Source: JADHUC01 sp964617665
GTDB lineage: Bacteria; Planctomycetota; Planctomycetia; Pirellulales; Pirellulaceae
Reading direction: 5' to 3'
Assembly: GCA_964617665.1 (NCBI GenBank)
Contig: CAZUAH010000280.1
Location: 1 to 17,715, forward strand
Length of the DNA: 17,715 nucleotides
Part shown: one piece after another, positions 14,878 through 17,715 of the stretch
Layout of the letters: each line of letters starts with the position of its first letter
Position numbering within the stretch: position 1 is the first letter of the stretch
The notes under the pieces: generated by a model
The model's input: only the letters and a program-made list of their open reading frames with translations
The model's database searches: none
What the model was told of the DNA's origin: nothing
Translations under genes and position numbers: made by a program

Positions 14878-16305
14878 CTATGGTCTTCCCAAGATCCACA
14901 AGTCGTCGATCATCGAGCAGCGTCGTTCGCGGGTAAATGTCAACGGCGTGGTGACGCCTTCGCCGGTCGGGCCGGCGATGGAAAACGACAAGTAGCCCTC
15001 GCCGCCCAAACCCAAGGACGCCATACAGGGGCCGTTCTTGACGAAAAGTGTCGTCTCCAGTGCCCGGCCCATCTTGGTCATATTGTGTACGTTGGTCGAA
15101 TGGATGATGGCCGTGTGCTTGAAGCCATGTTCGTAGTGCTTGGCCTTGGCAATCGCCTCGTCCACGTCGCGTACGCGAACGAAGGGCACAAAGGGCATCA
15201 TCTGTTCGACGGGCACAAACGGGTTCGATTCGTCCGTTTCGCCGAACAACAGTTCCACGTCATCCGCGACGGGCCGGCCGGCACCGCGTGCCAACACGGC
15301 GGCGTCCTGCCCAAGGAAATCCTTGGCTGGTGCGTCGTGGTTGTCATCGCCCACTTGAATGATCGCGTTGCGGGTCAGCTCGGCGATTTCCTTGCAGATC
15401 AACCGCGCGGCGCCGGCTCGCTCCATGGCGTCCATCATCCGATCGAATACCTGATCGACGACAAAGACTTCCTTCTCGGCAATGCACAGCAGGTTGTTGT
15501 CGTACGATCCACCTTGAATGATCGAGCGTGCGGCACGATCCAAATCGGCCGTCTCGTCGATTACCACGGGCGGGTTCCCCGGTCCGGCCACGATCGCTCG
15601 CTTGCCGCTGTTCAAGGCAGCGCGGGCAACGCCAGGACCTCCGGTCACGCAGATCAGCTTCACGTCGCGATGCTTGAAGATAATATCTGCCGTTTCCAGT
15701 GTCGGTTCCGCCATCACACAGATCAGATTGTCAATGCCCATGTCGCGATAGATGGCTTCGTTGAATCGACGCACGCCTTCGGCTGCCACTCGCTTACCGC
15801 TGGGGTGCGGATTGACGACCAAGGTGTTCCCAGCCGCAATCATGCTCACCGCGTTGCCGGTGATGGTGGGCAACGAGTGCGTGACGGGCGTAATCGCCCC
15901 GATCACGCCAAACGGTGCGTGTTCGATGACGGCCAATCCGCGATCGCCGCTGTACACCTCGCTCTTCATGAACTCGACACCGGGCGATTTTTCGCCAAGC
16001 GTCTTCAGCTTCTCGAATTTGTGCTCCAAGCGGCCAATCTTCGTCTCTTCCATCTCCATCGTGCCCAGTTCGACACACTGGTCGACCGAGATGCGTCGGA
16101 TATGGTCGATGATCCGCTTGCGGTCCTCCATGCCTCGTTCGCACAGTTGTTCGTACGCTTCGCTTGCTGCCGCAATCGCCTCGTCCGCATCCGTAAAGAC
16201 TCCGTGGCGTCCGGCATGACTGCCGTTCGTGACCGTCGGCTGTGGACCGACTTCGGCCAGCACTTGGGCGACAACATTGCGAATAAGTGCTTCGTCGACT
16301 TGCAT
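14878..16305 (-). CDS. CoA-acylating aldehyde dehydrogenase (PduP/EutE-type)
   Basis: 475 residues. It is the BMC aldehyde dehydrogenase that oxidises an aldehyde to acyl-CoA with NAD+ and CoA. In this pathway the substrate would be L-lactaldehyde, giving lactyl-CoA. Catalytic Cys274 sits in YDNNLLCIAEKEV. NAD/CoA-fold landmarks include APFGVIGAITPVTHS (about 130-144), NTLVVNPHPSGKR (160-172) and LICVTGGPGVARAAL (217-231). The N-terminus (MQVDEALIRNVVAQVLAEV, then PQP) is an amphipathic helix with a short linker, as in PduP-type encapsulation peptides. Strong GAGGAA lies 5 bases before the ATG. It lies between two BMC-P genes, downstream of the kinase gene. A 536-residue frame on the opposite strand is a shadow. 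Confidence 0.93.
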   Translation of the reverse strand: MQVDEALIRNVVAQVLAEVGPQPTVTNGSHAGRHGVFTDADEAIAAASEAYEQLCERGMEDRKRIIDHIRRISVDQCVELGTMEMEETKIGRLEHKFEKLKTLGEKSPGVEFMKSEVYSGDRGLAVIEHAPFGVIGAITPVTHSLPTITGNAVSMIAAGNTLVVNPHPSGKRVAAEGVRRFNEAIYRDMGIDNLICVMAEPTLETADIIFKHRDVKLICVTGGPGVARAALNSGKRAIVAGPGNPPVVIDETADLDRAARSIIQGGSYDNNLLCIAEKEVFVVDQVFDRMMDAMERAGAARLICKEIAELTRNAIIQVGDDNHDAPAKDFLGQDAAVLARGAGRPVADDVELLFGETDESNPFVPVEQMMPFVPFVRVRDVDEAIAKAKHYEHGFKHTAIIHSTNVHNMTKMGRALETTLFVKNGPCMASLGLGGEGYLSFSIAGPTGEGVTTPLTFTRERRCSMIDDLWILGRP

Positions 16306-16354
16306 GGTTATTCCTCAGTCCTCGTCGGTCCCGTCCGGCAGACGAAACCTGACT

Positions 16355-16666
16355 TTATTTCTCTCGTGAATACACACAGCTCGAATCGACATGGACCTTG
16401 TCCACAATGCCGATGATCAGTGTGTCGATTGGTAAGTTCTTCGTTTCAGGCGTAAGCCGTGCGCTGGACCCTTGAGCGATCAACACATAATCGCCTTCGC
16501 CGGCCCCGAGCATATCGACGGCGACGAACGTGCGGCCGGTCGTGGCCAAGCTCTTGCGCTGCTTCGCTTCCAGGCGGTACGGTTCCACGATCAGCAGTTT
16601 CCAGCCGACCATGGTGTCGATCTTCTGCGTCGAAACGAGCGATCCGGTTACTCTGGCAACGAACAT
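16355..16666 (-). CDS. BMC-P pentameric shell protein (EutN/CcmL family), copy A
   Basis: 103 residues. It starts MFVARVTGSLVSTQKIDTMV, has KLLIVEPYRL and FVAVDMLGAGEGDYVLIAQG in the centre, and ends IDTLIIGIVDKVHVD with a polar tail of about 8 residues. This is the standard BMC-P pattern. The ATG directly follows the kinase TAG stop, and GGAGG within the last kinase codons sits 5 bases before it, so its translation is coupled to the kinase. With copies B and C it gives three different pentamer subunits, as in known PVM loci. Confidence 0.93.
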   Translation of the reverse strand: MFVARVTGSLVSTQKIDTMVGWKLLIVEPYRLEAKQRKSLATTGRTFVAVDMLGAGEGDYVLIAQGSSARLTPETKNLPIDTLIIGIVDKVHVDSSCVYSREK

Positions 16667-17715
16667 CTATCCCTCCAACAACTGCTGGGCCTGTCGAGCG
16701 ACAATCAACTCTTCGTTGGTCGGCACGACCCAAATCTGCGTGCGACTCCCTGCAGAGTGGATCTTGCTTTCGCCCGCGGCTGATGCGTTGGCTTCGTCGT
16801 CCAATTCGATGCCCAATTCTCCAAGGTCGGCACACACCGCTTTTCGCGTCTTTACGCCGTTTTCGCCGATGCCGCCGGTGAAGACGATCACGTCCACTCC
16901 GCCCAACTCGACAAGCAACCCGCCCATATCACGGCGAACGTCCGTGTGAAAAACGTCCAGGGCCAGTTTGGCCCGTTCGTTTCCGGTCGCGGCCGCCTCA
17001 CGCACGTCTCTTATGTCGCCACTGACGCCACTCAGCCCCAACAGGCCGCTCTTGCAGGCCAGATCGTCCAGCAATTCCTCCAGCGACTTGCCGGTAGCCC
17101 GCATTAACACGGGCAACGCGAAAGCATCGAAATCGCCAACACGATTGTTGTGCGGCAGGCCTGATTGCGGACTCATGCCCATCGACGTGGCCACACTTTC
17201 GCAGCCTCGCATGGCACAAAGGCTGCTCGACCCACCCAAGTGACACGAAATCACTCGCAGGTCATCACGGCCAAGCAACTCGGCGATCCTCACGCCGATG
17301 TAGCGGTGACTTGCACCGTGAAAGCCCCAACGTTTCACCTGGAACTGCTCGGCCCACTCGTATGGGACACCGTAGTGTCGAAGGCGATCGGGAATCGTGG
17401 CATGGAAGCCGGTCTCGAACGCCGCAACCAACGGGATTTCCGGCAGCTTTTCGGAAAGCAGCCGCATGGCCCGAATGTACATCGGATTATGAGCGGGCGC
17501 TACGTCGTTCATTTCTTCCATCGCCGCCAATACGTCGTCGCTCACTCGCTGCACGCCGCTGTAACGGCCGCCGTGAACCGCCTTGAAGCCAATGGCGGCG
17601 ACTTCCGAGGCGTCTTCCAGACACCCGGAATCCGGATCGGTCAACTGTTCCAAGCACCGCCGCACGGCCACTGCGTGGTCGGGCACCTGAGCCGTAAGCT
17701 CCTGACGGTTTTCGC
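16667..17715 (-). CDS. ackA: Acetate kinase family protein (ackA-like), N-terminus cut by the edge
   Basis: About 349 residues are visible; the frame is open to the right edge and the N-terminal NxGSSS segment lies outside. A GTG at 17686 is not taken as the start because about 50 residues of the family fold would be missing. Landmarks: IGFKAVHGG, AAFETGFHATIPD, WGFHGASHRYIG, VISCHLGGSSSL, FTGGIGENG and PTNEELIVARQ. The family interconverts acyl-phosphate plus ADP with carboxylate plus ATP. In a PVM locus the substrate would be lactyl-phosphate. Several conserved active-site residues differ from textbook AckA: Arg of GHRVVHGG is Lys, Asp of FDTAFH is Glu, Asn of HLGNG is Gly, and GTRSGD reads NNRVGD. 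The two His of GFHG and CHLG, the Arg of NNR and the Glu of TNEE are kept. It is first in the visible part of the BMC operon. Confidence 0.9.
   Translation of the reverse strand, partial: ENRQELTAQVPDHAVAVRRCLEQLTDPDSGCLEDASEVAAIGFKAVHGGRYSGVQRVSDDVLAAMEEMNDVAPAHNPMYIRAMRLLSEKLPEIPLVAAFETGFHATIPDRLRHYGVPYEWAEQFQVKRWGFHGASHRYIGVRIAELLGRDDLRVISCHLGGSSSLCAMRGCESVATSMGMSPQSGLPHNNRVGDFDAFALPVLMRATGKSLEELLDDLACKSGLLGLSGVSGDIRDVREAAATGNERAKLALDVFHTDVRRDMGGLLVELGGVDVIVFTGGIGENGVKTRKAVCADLGELGIELDDEANASAAGESKIHSAGSRTQIWVVPTNEELIVARQAQQLLEG

Noticed and set aside
14806..16416. 536-codon open frame on the plus strand
   Set aside because: It lies antisense to the aldehyde dehydrogenase, which has clear catalytic motifs and a strong ribosome site. 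The translated product is His/Arg/Val-rich with no domain.

Overview
The window looks like a chromosomal segment of a planctomycete, probably of the Pirellulales type. This is inferred from gene content alone. The markers are a bacterial microcompartment (BMC) locus of the Planctomycetes-Verrucomicrobia (PVM) type, a GH38-like protein next to a lipoate-ligase-like protein, a secreted HEAT-repeat protein of planctomycetal style, and a type IV pilus PilM unit followed by a PVC-style Gly/Met-rich partner. No tRNA, rRNA, transposase or CRISPR array was seen.

Layout, left to right. (1) Positions 1-4108, minus strand: a two-gene pilus-assembly operon, with a PilM-PilN fusion followed 5 bases later by a PilO/Amuc_1100-like Gly/Met-rich membrane protein that runs off the left edge. 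(2) A divergent intergenic region of about 316 bases. (3) Positions 4425-8340, plus strand: a large GH38-like protein, a lipoate-protein-ligase-family protein whose start overlaps the GH38-like stop, and a probable 53-residue lipoprotein. (4) Positions 8507-10490, plus strand: a secreted HEAT-like protein and a secreted serine esterase, 1 base apart, ending in a perfect 12-bp inverted repeat. (5) Positions 10584-11690, plus strand: a nucleotidyltransferase-HD protein. It converges on, and overlaps by 37 bases, a two-gene minus-strand cassette (11654-12305) made of a stand-alone nucleotidyltransferase and a 70-residue partner. (6) Positions 12554-17715, minus strand: the BMC operon. In transcription order it holds an acetate-kinase-family enzyme (cut by the right edge), BMC-P, CoA-acylating aldehyde dehydrogenase, BMC-P, an RpiB-like protein, BMC-P, and a class II aldolase.

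The BMC genes fit the known pathway for L-fucose and L-rhamnose. The aldolase would split fuculose/rhamnulose 1-phosphate into DHAP and L-lactaldehyde. The dehydrogenase would convert lactaldehyde to lactyl-CoA. A phosphotransacylase, not in the window, would make lactyl-phosphate, and the kinase would yield lactate and ATP. Three different BMC-P (pentamer) shell genes are present. The hexameric BMC-H genes and the promoter must lie to the right, outside the window. Three proteins carry a terminal amphipathic helix plus linker that looks like a shell-targeting (encapsulation) peptide: aldolase (C-terminal), dehydrogenase (N-terminal) and RpiB-like protein (N-terminal).

The points most worth a second look are: the RpiB-like probable cargo protein with no recognisable isomerase active site; unusual residues in the acetate-kinase active site; two near-identical palindromic elements bracketing one BMC-P gene; the PilM-PilN fusion that carries the PilM-docking motif in cis; and the nucleotidyltransferase/small-protein pair.
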